Positions 25,364 through 33,380 of a stretch of 34,876 nt of DNA are shown one piece after another (the first letter of the stretch is position 1; each line of letters begins with the position of its first letter). The notes under the pieces are model-generated. The model saw only the letters and a list, made by a program, of their open reading frames with translations. It had not been told where the DNA came from and did not search any database. Origin of the DNA: Myxococcales bacterium (lineage in GTDB: Bacteria > Myxococcota_A > Polyangia > Polyangiales > Polyangiaceae); contig CAHJWM010000052.1 of NCBI GenBank assembly GCA_903642325.1, positions 1 through 34,876 on the forward strand, given 5' to 3'. A program made the translations under genes and the position numbers.

Positions 25364-26998
25364 TCAGATCCGAATGCGATCGCGCCCCGCGAGCTTGGCC
25401 GCATACAGCCGCTGGTCGGCAATCAGCACCAAGTCGTCCAAGTTTTGGCCGTCGACCGGAAAGGTGGCGATGCCGCCGCTTACCGTGACGCGGAACGTTC
25501 CAGGGCCGCCGCCGTCGAAGGTCATGCTCGAAAATTCCGCCATCACCCGCGACAAGATCTCGCGCGCGCTCTCCGCCCATTCGCCATAGAAGGCCACTAC
25601 GAATTCTTCGCCGCCCCAGCGGCCGCGCAGGTCCGGCAAGCGAAAGCGCGAGCCGAGCAGCGCGCCGAAGCCGGCCAGCACCTTGTCACCTACGGCGTGG
25701 CCGTAAGTATCGTTGATGTTCTTGAAGCGATCGATATCCAGAAAACAGACGGAAAGATGGCGTTTGGCGCGCTCGGCCTCGGCCAATCGCGCCTGCATCG
25801 ATTCAGTGAAGGCACGGCGCGTCAATAAGCCCGTCAGCGGGTCCCTATTCGACTGCTCGCGGAACACGCGCGTGCGCTCTAGGCGCACGCGCAAGCGGCC
25901 GATCAGCTCCCGGTCGGAGCACCGCTCGGACAAGGCATCGTCGGCGCCGGCGTCGTAGGCCACTAGGCGCCCGGACTCGCCTTTGACGCGCACCAAAATG
26001 GGTAGATCTCGCCATCTCGGAATGGCTCGCACCAGGCGGCACACGTGCTCCGAGTTGTCCTCGTTGCGATCGATCAAGAGGGCCGCGGGCTGGGTGGCAT
26101 CGAGCGTCTCCACGATTTGCTCGCGCTCGTCGAACGTGTTCATGCTTACCCCCAACGGAGCGAGCAGGGCAGAGAGGCGCGCCGCCTCGACCTCGTCTTG
26201 ACTCAAAAAGAGCAGGCGCGGGCGCTCCGGTCTATCACGCACGTCCAAGCTCTCGAGCATGGCCATGAGCTTGTCGCCAGCGAGGGGCTTGGGCATCACC
26301 ATCGCCGCTCGGCTTTCCGCGGCCGCCAAGCGCTGCGCGTAAGTCGGGCTTTTGGCCACGACGATCATCGGGCAATGACGGCTGCCGAGCAACTCGCGAA
26401 GGCTCGAGGCCAGCGTGCGGTTCGCCTCCGGCGTGTCGTCGTCGAAGTCCATCACCAAGCCGTTGAAGCTCGCGCCCGTTGCCATTGCCAGCGCCTCGGA
26501 CGCGTTGCCGGCGATCGAGACCGCGAACTTACGGCGCGCGGCCGCGCGCGCAATCTCTTCCGCCAGCCCTTCGTCGTGAATGACGAGCAAGATGCCGCGG
26601 CGGGCGGCGGCCTCGGACGAGGGCACGGGCGCGGCCTCGAGCTCGCAGGCGGCCCGCGCGGCACGGTACGCGGCGTCGATCTGACGCCAAGTAGCGTCGT
26701 TCGACTGGAGCTCGCCGTCGGCCATCGCGGCGAGCGCGTCCTCGATGTGAAAGACGGCGTTGGCGACTTCGGTGAACGCATTCTGTTCGGCGCGGATCAT
26801 CAGATCGTGGGCGACCTTTTGACTCACGCGCAGATCTTCTTTGGCGCTCGTGCGCCGTGTCGCGTCGAGCGCAACGCCGAGCGCTCTCACCGCCGCATCT
26901 AAGCTGGAAGCGTCGTGCCCCAGCGCCCGCAGCTCCAGCTGCGGACCCTTTGAGGGCTCGACCGGCTGTACTGACAGGGCCGCCGGAACCGGTACCAT
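25364..26998 (-). CDS. HPt-REC-REC-GGEEF diguanylate cyclase
   Basis: This 544-residue cytoplasmic protein should make c-di-GMP. The catalytic domain (about 382-544) has RWGGEEFVVAF (GGEEF at 462-466) and an intact RLPD inhibitory site (453-456), five residues upstream as in PleD. Two receiver-like domains precede it. REC1 (about 134-250) keeps a candidate phosphoacceptor Asp184 and Lys237 (MPKPL). REC2 (about 260-378) keeps Asp310 but lacks the switch lysine (DALSERCSD). The first 125 residues are helical and resemble a histidine phosphotransfer domain, with His64 in KVAHDLMIRAEQNAFTEVANAV where HPt proteins have AHxLKG. Its stop is two bases from the phosphatase start, so the two are co-translated. 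Confidence 0.88.
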   Translation of the reverse strand: MVPVPAALSVQPVEPSKGPQLELRALGHDASSLDAAVRALGVALDATRRTSAKEDLRVSQKVAHDLMIRAEQNAFTEVANAVFHIEDALAAMADGELQSNDATWRQIDAAYRAARAACELEAAPVPSSEAAARRGILLVIHDEGLAEEIARAAARRKFAVSIAGNASEALAMATGASFNGLVMDFDDDTPEANRTLASSLRELLGSRHCPMIVVAKSPTYAQRLAAAESRAAMVMPKPLAGDKLMAMLESLDVRDRPERPRLLFLSQDEVEAARLSALLAPLGVSMNTFDEREQIVETLDATQPAALLIDRNEDNSEHVCRLVRAIPRWRDLPILVRVKGESGRLVAYDAGADDALSERCSDRELIGRLRVRLERTRVFREQSNRDPLTGLLTRRAFTESMQARLAEAERAKRHLSVCFLDIDRFKNINDTYGHAVGDKVLAGFGALLGSRFRLPDLRGRWGGEEFVVAFYGEWAESAREILSRVMAEFSSMTFDGGGPGTFRVTVSGGIATFPVDGQNLDDLVLIADQRLYAAKLAGRDRIRI

Positions 26999-27012
26999 GG
27001 TGTAGTCGTAAC

Positions 27013-27025
27013 GGCCTTCGAGGCC
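27013..27025. promoter_or_regulatory. Short palindrome GGCCT-TCG-AGGCC between divergent signalling gene pairs
   Basis: A perfect 5-base-arm inverted repeat lies 15 bases upstream of the cyclase start, inside the 107-base divergent promoter region (26999-27105). It could be an operator shared by both gene pairs. No convincing -10/-35 boxes are seen nearby. Confidence 0.25.
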
Positions 27026-27105
27026 CTGGATTAAGCGACCGTGGCCGGCACGCTCGGGTCTTAACGTTTGGGCGCGGTGCGCCGTTGCATGGTCGGCGAG
27101 GAACC

Positions 27106-27630
27106 TTGAAAAACGACGACGATCTAGGCTTCTGTGAGCTCAGCTTCCAACGAAGACCAGAGCTCGTGTCCATCGTACGCCGTTTCGTCTCGGACTTTTA
27201 CGACCGCACCTTGGCTGACGCGGATGCGTGCTCGCGGGTGGCACTGGCTACGCACGAGCTGCTGGAAAATGCGGTCAAATATGCCAGCGACGGCATGGCC
27301 ACCGTGCGCATCGAAGTCACCGCCCGAGGCGCCGCCGGCGCCCACATCCGCATCCGGACCCGCAATCACGCGGCGCCCGAGGACGCGGCCTACATCCGGC
27401 GTACGATTGACGAGCTGCGCGGGAGCCCGGACCCCAACCTTTATTACCTGGATGTGATTCGCCGTAATGCGAGGCGAACGGATGGTTCTGGCCTAGGGCT
27501 CGCGCGGATCGCCGCCGAAGCGGAGATGGAAGTCAGCGTGAAATGCGGAGCTCGCGGGACCGTCACCGTGATCGCCGAAACCGATGTGAAATTGAGCGCC
27601 GTCGCCGTGAGCGCCCGAGGTATTGCATGA
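27106..27630 (+). CDS. GHKL-ATPase serine kinase / anti-sigma-factor-like (RsbW/SiaB-type)
   Basis: This 174-residue protein probably phosphorylates the STAS-like protein encoded next. I chose TTG 27106 because a GAGGA ribosome-binding site ends 4 bases upstream and the product starts just before the domain; the frame stays open to 26857 without a better start. The N-box HELLENAVKYA (about 50-60; Glu51, Asn55) and the G-box DGSGLGLARI (126-135) are the ATP-binding motifs of the GHKL fold. There is no histidine-kinase dimerisation helix, which supports an RsbW/SiaB-like serine or threonine kinase. It overlaps the next gene by 4 bases (ATGA). Alternative role: an anti-sigma factor for an unseen sigma factor. 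Confidence 0.8.
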   Translation: MKNDDDLGFCELSFQRRPELVSIVRRFVSDFYDRTLADADACSRVALATHELLENAVKYASDGMATVRIEVTARGAAGAHIRIRTRNHAAPEDAAYIRRTIDELRGSPDPNLYYLDVIRRNARRTDGSGLGLARIAAEAEMEVSVKCGARGTVTVIAETDVKLSAVAVSARGIA

Positions 27631-28013
27631 GCGCCCTGTCTCAGCCCATTCAGTCTGCCGAATTGAACGCCACCGTGACCATGGTCGATCACGCTATGGT
27701 CGTGCGCATGTCGGGAACCGCCGACCTTCGCGTGACCGATACGGTGGAAAAGTTATTGTCCAACGTTCATGCCCAGGCCACGCGCGATCACGTCGGAGAG
27801 GTAAAGGTAGACTTGCGTACGTTGGAGTTCATGAACTCCTCCTGCTTCAAGAGCTTCGTCAGCTGGATCAGCCAGGTCCAAGACCTTGCCGAGAGCGCTC
27901 AGTACCGCATCCATTTCTTCTCGAATCCGGCGATCCTCTGGCAACGGCGCAGCCTGAACGCACTGTCCTGTTTTGCCGCGCACTTGATCACCATCGATTC
28001 GACCGCGAACTAG
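27627..28013 (+). CDS. STAS/SiaC-like regulatory phosphoprotein
   Basis: This 128-residue small protein starts at ATG 27627, overlapping the kinase stop by 4 bases; the longer frame from 27543 runs inside the kinase gene. Its core, VKVDLRTLEFMNSSCFKSFVSWI (positions 59-81), matches the STAS-type phosphorylation loop, where anti-sigma antagonists have DSSG and SiaC has an NTSS-like motif. Ser71 or Ser72 is the likely phosphorylated residue, and the usual Gly is replaced by Cys73. The second half (IHFFSNPAILWQRRSLNALSCFA) is less like RsbV/SpoIIAA. With the adjacent kinase and the nearby PP2C phosphatase it forms a partner-switching set. The target partner, possibly the cyclase, is inferred. 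Confidence 0.75.
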   Translation: MSALSQPIQSAELNATVTMVDHAMVVRMSGTADLRVTDTVEKLLSNVHAQATRDHVGEVKVDLRTLEFMNSSCFKSFVSWISQVQDLAESAQYRIHFFSNPAILWQRRSLNALSCFAAHLITIDSTAN

Positions 28014-28100
28014 GACGGCGGCGGCAGCTTTGGCCGCTAAAGAATCGCGCGGCGAAACACCGGTTGAAAGATGGCGAGGCTCGGGCTTACATGCCCGGCC

Positions 28101-28841
28101 ATGCGAATAAGTATCGGTGGGCTCGTGCTTTTGGTAGCGACCGTCTCGACTTTGGGCTGCTCGGAGAAGGACGCCACGAAGTGCCAAGAAGCGCTCGACG
28201 GTACGCGCAAATCCGTGACCGCTGATGATGCTTCGTTGACTACGCAGTGGCGCGCGCGCGCCTACAAATACTGCGCGGATAGCGGCCCCCTTACCTCGCT
28301 CGACAAAGAGATCAGCGAGAAGCAGACCGCTCAAGCTGCGGCCAAGACGCTCGAGACTCGGCGCGTGGCGCTGAACGCAGGACTGCTCAAGACCTTCGTC
28401 ACCTGGGCGGGCGACAACAAGGTCGCCCCTGATCACGCGTCTGTTTCGCCGAAGTGCGATGGGGACGATCCGGACGCGGGCGCGCCCAAGCCGCCATCGA
28501 CCGATCCCAGGGCGAGCGATCGTTTTTGCACCGCAACCCGGGCCGCCGGCAACAACGTCCTCAGCGCGCGCTACTGGGAGGCAGACAAGACCATCGAGCT
28601 GTTCATGACCAAGGCCCCGGCGCCCGCCAGCTGCGACGACCTCGGCCCCCATAACGTGATCAGGACCTGGGATGTTCCCGCCGCCAACGGCGCGAGCGTG
28701 AAACGAACGCGCTGTGCGCTGAGTGGCGCGCTGACCGGTATGCAGGCCGTAGTCAGCCAAGCCGCCAACGCCGCCGTATATGTCTTCTCGCCGAGCTACT
28801 TGCTCAAGGACCCCGCGCTCAAGAAAATCGCGGGCGAGTGA
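28101..28841 (+). CDS. Putative lipoprotein of unknown function
   Basis: From ATG 28101 this is a 246-residue protein with a signal peptide and a lipobox-like TLGC (Cys20); the -3 residue is Thr, which is atypical. An upstream in-frame ATG at 28071 has a GAAAG stretch before it and gives a longer n-region, so that start is also possible. A small hairpin (CGGGC...GCCCG) lies between the two starts. The mature protein has a Lys/Ala-rich helical segment (about 65-115; SEKQTAQAAAKTLETRRVAL), an Asp/Pro-rich linker (about 118-140) and several cysteines. I recognise no family. It is not obviously connected to the signalling genes upstream. Confidence 0.7.
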   Translation: MRISIGGLVLLVATVSTLGCSEKDATKCQEALDGTRKSVTADDASLTTQWRARAYKYCADSGPLTSLDKEISEKQTAQAAAKTLETRRVALNAGLLKTFVTWAGDNKVAPDHASVSPKCDGDDPDAGAPKPPSTDPRASDRFCTATRAAGNNVLSARYWEADKTIELFMTKAPAPASCDDLGPHNVIRTWDVPAANGASVKRTRCALSGALTGMQAVVSQAANAAVYVFSPSYLLKDPALKKIAGE

Positions 28842-28923
28842 GGCTCGCGCCCTCTATCGTGCCTCGCGTCTCGATGTCTTTACGCTGACTTGGAGGTGGG
28901 GTCCCATTTGGCCCACCACCTTC

Positions 28924-28951
28924 GAGGGGCCTTAGGCCTCTTTGGTTTTTT
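28924..28951 (+). terminator. Rho-independent-type terminator after the lipoprotein gene
   Basis: GAGGGGCC-TTA-GGCCTC forms a stem with two unpaired Gs, followed directly by TTTGGTTTTTT. It is about 83 bases after the lipoprotein stop and overlaps the 3' end of the opposing prfC gene, whose stop codon lies in the loop. Confidence 0.55.
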
Positions 28952-30515
28952 GAAACTTGAGGCCTGGCCATTCCTTGATGGTCGTTTCCAAGTGCCAAGA
29001 GTTGCGCGCGAGAAAGACGGGCGCGCTCAGGTGATCGTCGGCCATGTAACCTTCGTTGCCGTTCAGGAATTTTTTCATCACGGCCTGATCGTCGCACTCC
29101 ACCCAGCGCGCGGTATATAGGCCGGAAGGTTCGAAGACCACCGGAATTTCGTACTCGGACTTGATGCGATCGGCGAGCACGTCGAACTGCAAGGAGCCGA
29201 CCACGCCGACGATCCAATTGCCGCCGATGCGCGGCTTGAAGATGCGGGCTGCGCCCTCTTCCGCGAGCTGCTCCAAGGCGCGGCCCAAGTGCTTGGCGCG
29301 CATGGGGTCAGTCGGGCGAACGCGCTGCAGGAGCTCGGGCGCGAAGCTCGGAATGCCCTTGAAATGGAGGTCTTCGCCCTCCGTCAAAGCGTCGCCAATG
29401 CCCAGCTTGCCGTGATTGGGGATGCCGATGATGTCGCCGGCGAACGCTTCTTCGGCTAGCTCGCGATCTTGCGCGAGGAACAAGACCGGATTGTGCACGG
29501 CCAACAGCGTGTCGCTTCGCACATGCTTGAGCTTCATGCCTCGCCGAAAATGCCCCGAGCACAGCCTTACGAAAGCGACGCGGTCCCGATGCTTCGGGTC
29601 CATGTTGGCTTGAACCTTGAACACGAAGCCGCTGACTTTGTCCTCGGTCGGCACGATCACGCGTTCGCGGGCGGGCTGGGGGCGTGGCGACGGCGCAAGC
29701 TCGCCGATGCCGTGCAGTAGCTCACGAACGCCGAAATTACTGATCGCGCTGCCGAAGAAGACGGGCGTCATGTGCCCGCCGCGGTACGCCTCGAGATCGA
29801 AGTCGGGGCACAGCCCGCGGGCCATCTCGACCTCTTCACGCAGCGTGCGGACGGCGTCTTCGGGCAGCAACTGATCGAGCTTGGGGTCGTCCAAACCTCG
29901 ACACTGCTCGCCGGCCTCGCCGATGCGATCTTTGACCCGCTGCAGGAGCACGAGGTGGTCGTGAAGCAAGTCGTAGCAGCCCAAAAAGCGCCGGCCCATG
30001 CCGATCGGCCAGCTCGCGGGGGTCACGTCCAAGGCGAGCTTCTGTTCGATCTCGTCCATCAAATCGAAGGGGTCTCGCCCTTCGCGATCGAGCTTATTGA
30101 CGAAGGTAATAATCGGCACGTCGCGCAAGCGGCACACCTCGAACAACTTGAGCGTTTGCTCTTCGATACCGCGCGCGGCATCGATCACCATGATCGCGCT
30201 ATCCACCGCCGTCAGCGTGCGGTAGGTGTCCTCGCTGAAGTCTTGGTGGCCTGGCGTATCGAGCAGGTTGAAGGTGTGATGACCGTAATCGAACGTCATC
30301 GCCGAGGCGCTCACGGAAATGCCGCGCTCCCGCTCGACCTTCATCCAGTCGGAGCGGGCGCGCCGCTGCTCGCCCCGGGCCTTGACCGCGCCCGCCAACT
30401 GAATAGCGCCGCCGAAGAGCAAGAGCTTCTCCGTGAGCGTGGTCTTTCCCGCGTCTGGGTGGGAAATGATGGCGAAAGTTCGCCGACGTTCAACGGAGTC
30501 GACCAGGGTCGTCAT
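28932..30515 (-). CDS. prfC: Peptide chain release factor 3 (RF3)
   Basis: This 527-residue translational GTPase recycles RF1/RF2 from the ribosome after termination. Start ATG 30515 (MTTLVDSVERRRTFAIISHPDAGKTT) matches the family N-terminus and length (529 in E. coli); a 15-residue longer frame is less likely. GTPase motifs: G1 HPDAGKTT (19-26), the switch region with the RGISV segment, G3 DTPGHQDF (86-93) and G4 NKLD (140-143). Domains II and III follow, with RF3-typical VFKVQANMDPKHRDRVAFVR and SGLYTARWVECDD. It stands alone, as is usual. A housekeeping gene, not transferred. Confidence 0.95.
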   Translation of the reverse strand: MTTLVDSVERRRTFAIISHPDAGKTTLTEKLLLFGGAIQLAGAVKARGEQRRARSDWMKVERERGISVSASAMTFDYGHHTFNLLDTPGHQDFSEDTYRTLTAVDSAIMVIDAARGIEEQTLKLFEVCRLRDVPIITFVNKLDREGRDPFDLMDEIEQKLALDVTPASWPIGMGRRFLGCYDLLHDHLVLLQRVKDRIGEAGEQCRGLDDPKLDQLLPEDAVRTLREEVEMARGLCPDFDLEAYRGGHMTPVFFGSAISNFGVRELLHGIGELAPSPRPQPARERVIVPTEDKVSGFVFKVQANMDPKHRDRVAFVRLCSGHFRRGMKLKHVRSDTLLAVHNPVLFLAQDRELAEEAFAGDIIGIPNHGKLGIGDALTEGEDLHFKGIPSFAPELLQRVRPTDPMRAKHLGRALEQLAEEGAARIFKPRIGGNWIVGVVGSLQFDVLADRIKSEYEIPVVFEPSGLYTARWVECDDQAVMKKFLNGNEGYMADDHLSAPVFLARNSWHLETTIKEWPGLKFQKTKEA

Positions 30516-30658
30516 GGCGAAAGCTCGCGGCGTCGTAGCAGTCGGTGCCAAGGAGAACAAGCAATGGCCCTGTTTACCAGGGGAAGCGCGCGAGACCGCG
30601 GCTTCGCGGCTCGCTTGGGCCGCGCGCCGGAGTGGGGCGACACGACTCGACGATGGCT

Positions 30659-31618
30659 TCAGCGCGCGGCTTTTTCGCGCAGGCCGAGCGTGATCGTCGG
30701 CTTCGAGCCATCGACCAGTACCTTGCGCGTGACATGCCCGGGCAGAAAAACCTCGTACGCATGCTGCTCGCCTGGCTTCAGTTCGACCACGAAGGGCGCG
30801 GTGCCCACTTGCCTGCCGAAGTGAAAGAATTTGCCCTTCGGCGGCACGGTGTTGACCGTGACGGTCACGGTGCCGGGCCGTAGTCGATCAGCACTTGCAA
30901 CGACGGACGCGGCCGCGTCGGCCGCGCGCGCTGCAGCCGGTTCGAGCGCGACCCCGGGCGCCGGGGGCCTCGTAATGACGCCGGCGGCCGGCTCGCGGCG
31001 AAGCACGGCGCTTTTCCGCGGATGCCAAGTGACGTAGCCCAAAACCACGGCGATCAGCGCGACTACGCCCAGCCCGAGCAACGCACGCCGCGCGCGCACG
31101 GACCTGTCGTGCATGCCGGTCCGCGCCACTTCGATCGGCATTGGCGTCTTGGGCCGCGCGAGCGGTGCCGCGGACAGCGCCGTCGCGCTGGGTGGCGGGG
31201 GGTTTCCGAACGGTGGGCGCCGCGGCGCGCTCTCGACCGACGCCCCGTTGAGCTCGCCGGGCGGGGCCGGCGGGCTCGGCAGGGTCGGAGCCATGCCGAT
31301 CAGAGTTTGTGACCGGAGCCGCGTGTTGCGTGGTGCGAGCTCGCCTGAGGGTGGCGCCGCCCCGGGCATGGGCAGCAGCGGCGGTGCGATCCCGAGCAGC
31401 GTTTGTGAAAGCCGCGGTGAACGCGCGCCCGTGGGGCGCGTCGTCAGCGACGCCGCGGGCGGCGCCTGGACGACCGCGGGAGGCGGCTCCGCGGTGCTAC
31501 CCCAATCGGTATCGATCTCCTCGGTCGAAGGCGGGGTGGACGGTAGCGTGCTTTGGCGCGACGGTACGGACGAGGCGCGCAGCTGAGTGCTCTCCGGCTC
31601 TCCTGACTCCTTAGTCAC
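30659..31618 (-). CDS. Proline-rich single-pass membrane protein with C-terminal PEGA domain
   Basis: This 319-residue protein has a long disordered Pro/Ser/Ala-rich N-terminal half (1-175), one transmembrane helix (about 179-197) and a C-terminal PEGA-type beta domain (about 249-314; TVTVNTVPPKGKFFHFG, then VGTAPFVVELKPGEQHAYEVFLPGHV). With no signal peptide the N-terminus should be cytoplasmic and the PEGA domain periplasmic. Two short repeats occur in the disordered part: RLSQTLLGIAPP (69-80) and RLRSQTLIGMAP (100-111). Such TLxGxAP motifs recur in disordered regions of myxobacterial kinases and their partners. I infer a docking function; the actual role is unknown. The 143-base gap to prfC suggests separate transcription. 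Confidence 0.75.
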   Translation of the reverse strand: MTKESGEPESTQLRASSVPSRQSTLPSTPPSTEEIDTDWGSTAEPPPAVVQAPPAASLTTRPTGARSPRLSQTLLGIAPPLLPMPGAAPPSGELAPRNTRLRSQTLIGMAPTLPSPPAPPGELNGASVESAPRRPPFGNPPPPSATALSAAPLARPKTPMPIEVARTGMHDRSVRARRALLGLGVVALIAVVLGYVTWHPRKSAVLRREPAAGVITRPPAPGVALEPAAARAADAAASVVASADRLRPGTVTVTVNTVPPKGKFFHFGRQVGTAPFVVELKPGEQHAYEVFLPGHVTRKVLVDGSKPTITLGLREKAAR

Positions 31619-31763
31619 GACTCATGTTGGGTCTCATACACCGCAAGTGAGGTCAAGGCGGCTCGCGCTTTCGGCTCGCGAATACTCGGGCAAGCGCGCT
31701 CCTTTGGAACCTTTTCACGCGAACGCAATCAGGGACCACGCGGCGCGGCTCGAGCTGCTGAGC

Positions 31764-33194
31764 TCAGACCGGGGGCGCCCCCAAAATCAAGACTTTCGGC
31801 TCGCTGAATTCTTCGACCGCAAAACGAACGCCCTCGCGGCCGAGTCCCGAGTCCTTCATGCCGCCATACGGATAGTTGTCGACGCGCAACATGGGTGTGT
31901 CGTTGATCAGCACGCCGCCGTAACGGAGCGCACGGAACGCCTGCAAGGCGTGCCCGACATGGGGCGTGAAGATGCCGGCTTGCAGCCCGAAACGCGCCCG
32001 ATTGCAGGCGGCGATCGCGTCATCGAACGAGTCCACCGACTCCACGACCGCCACGGGGCCGAACACTTCATCCCGCCGCACCCGCATCGCGTCCCGGGTG
32101 CCCGTGAGGATGGTGGGATACACGACGCGACCCTCCGCGTGTCCGCCGAGCAAGAGCTGTGCGCCCCCGCTCTGAGCTTCACGCACCCAGTCGAGCACGC
32201 GCGTCACGTGGCGCGCTTCGATCATCGGGCCCACCACGGTCTCCTCGTGCATCGGATCCCCGCACACCACGCGCTCGCTGTAGGCGACGAACGCGGCGAT
32301 GAAATCCGCGAACAGGCTCCTGTGCACGAAGATTCGCTGGGCCTTGATGCACACCTGACCGGCGTTCGCCCAACAGGCTTCGGCAACGCGCGGCACGACT
32401 GCGTCCACGTCGATGCCCTGATCGATCACGCACGGGGCGTTGCCCCCTAGCTCGAGCAGCACCTGCTTTTTCCCGGCTTGGCTCTTGAGGCGGTAGCCCA
32501 GAGTGTCGCTGCCGGTAAACGAAAGTACGGCGATGCGGTCGTCTTCGACGAGCTGCTGCGCGACGTTCGGCTGCATGTGCAGTACGCTCAGCAAGTAGCC
32601 GGGCAGGCCCTGCTCGAGCAGTAGTTCGCCGAGCGCGTGGGCGGTGAGGGGGCTTTGCTGGGCGGGCTTCGAGATCATCGGCGCGCCCAGCGCAAGCGCG
32701 GGCGAGAGCTTGTGGGCGAGCAGATTGAGCGGGAAATTGAACGGTGAAATGGCGGCAATGGGCCCGCGCGGCACGCGCTCGTACAGGCACAGTCTTCCCT
32801 CCGTGCCCGGCAATTGATCGATCGGCAGCACCTCTCCACCGATGCGACGGCTCTCGCCTGCACCGAGCGTGAAGGTGAGCACGGCACGGCTGACCTCCGC
32901 GCGCGCGTAGCGCAGTGGCTTGCCGCTTTCGCGCACAATCAGCTCCGCGAGCTCGGCTGATTTTTCCTGCACGGTGCGCGCGATGCGCTCCAGCAATTCT
33001 GCGCGCTGATAAGTGGCCGGGCGTTGCCCAGCTTCGAACGCCTCGTGCGCGGCGGCGATCGCACGCTCCAGGTGAGCCGAGCTCGCTTGACCCACTTCGG
33101 CCACCGGCTCGTTGTCGAAAGGGCTGCGGATCAGCGCAACTTCATCCGTGTCCTGCCGCTCACCTGCGACCTGCGTCCTATATCGCTGCAACAT
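31764..33194 (-). CDS. NAD(P)-dependent aldehyde dehydrogenase
   Basis: This 476-residue enzyme oxidises an aldehyde to an acid. ATG 33194 (MLQRYRTQVAGERQ) was chosen because an AGGG ribosome-binding site precedes it and the length is normal; the frame remains open to 33479 but the extra 95 residues are low-quality sequence. Signature residues are present: Asn153 in SPFNFPLNL, Lys176 in MISKPAQQ, Glu248 in LELGGNAP and the nucleophile Cys282 in NAGQVCIKAQRIFVH. The NDTPMLRVDNYPYGGMKDSGLGREG segment resembles non-phosphorylating glyceraldehyde-3-phosphate or lactaldehyde dehydrogenases. The substrate cannot be fixed by eye. It is divergent from the hydrolase gene, 186 bases away. Confidence 0.9.
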   Translation of the reverse strand: MLQRYRTQVAGERQDTDEVALIRSPFDNEPVAEVGQASSAHLERAIAAAHEAFEAGQRPATYQRAELLERIARTVQEKSAELAELIVRESGKPLRYARAEVSRAVLTFTLGAGESRRIGGEVLPIDQLPGTEGRLCLYERVPRGPIAAISPFNFPLNLLAHKLSPALALGAPMISKPAQQSPLTAHALGELLLEQGLPGYLLSVLHMQPNVAQQLVEDDRIAVLSFTGSDTLGYRLKSQAGKKQVLLELGGNAPCVIDQGIDVDAVVPRVAEACWANAGQVCIKAQRIFVHRSLFADFIAAFVAYSERVVCGDPMHEETVVGPMIEARHVTRVLDWVREAQSGGAQLLLGGHAEGRVVYPTILTGTRDAMRVRRDEVFGPVAVVESVDSFDDAIAACNRARFGLQAGIFTPHVGHALQAFRALRYGGVLINDTPMLRVDNYPYGGMKDSGLGREGVRFAVEEFSEPKVLILGAPPV

Positions 33195-33251
33195 TCCAGT
33201 ACCCTCTCGGATTATCAGCGCCACCGGGCGCGCTGTATTTTTCGCATCTTG

Positions 33252-33277
33252 GTGCTTCGTCGTGAGCACCGAAGCAC
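33252..33277. promoter_or_regulatory. Inverted repeat in the aldehyde dehydrogenase / hydrolase divergent region
   Basis: Perfect 8-base arms GTGCTTCG (33252-33259) and CGAAGCAC (33270-33277) flank a 10-base spacer, about 58 bases upstream of the dehydrogenase start. An overlapping GGTGCT / AGCACC repeat shares the site. It is a candidate operator; the regulator is not in the window. Confidence 0.35.
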
Positions 33278-33341
33278 GCCGCTGTCCGACATGTAGGAGC
33301 CAGATAGCGCGCAACTGCGAGGCGTGATCAGTCGAACGCGC

Positions 33342-33371
33342 TTTACACACCCGCATCGCGAACCGTATAAC
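33342..33371 (+). promoter_or_regulatory. Candidate promoter giving a leaderless hydrolase mRNA
   Basis: TTTACA (33342-33347) and TATAAC (33366-33371) are 18 bases apart. The predicted start near 33378 is only about 3 bases before the ATG at 33381, and no ribosome-binding site precedes that ATG. Confidence 0.45.
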
Positions 33372-33380
33372 TCTGTACGC

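Noticed and set aside
29772-30824. 350-codon plus-strand ORF opposite prfC
   Set aside because: It is antisense to the conserved RF3 gene and has no domain or plausible ribosome-binding site.
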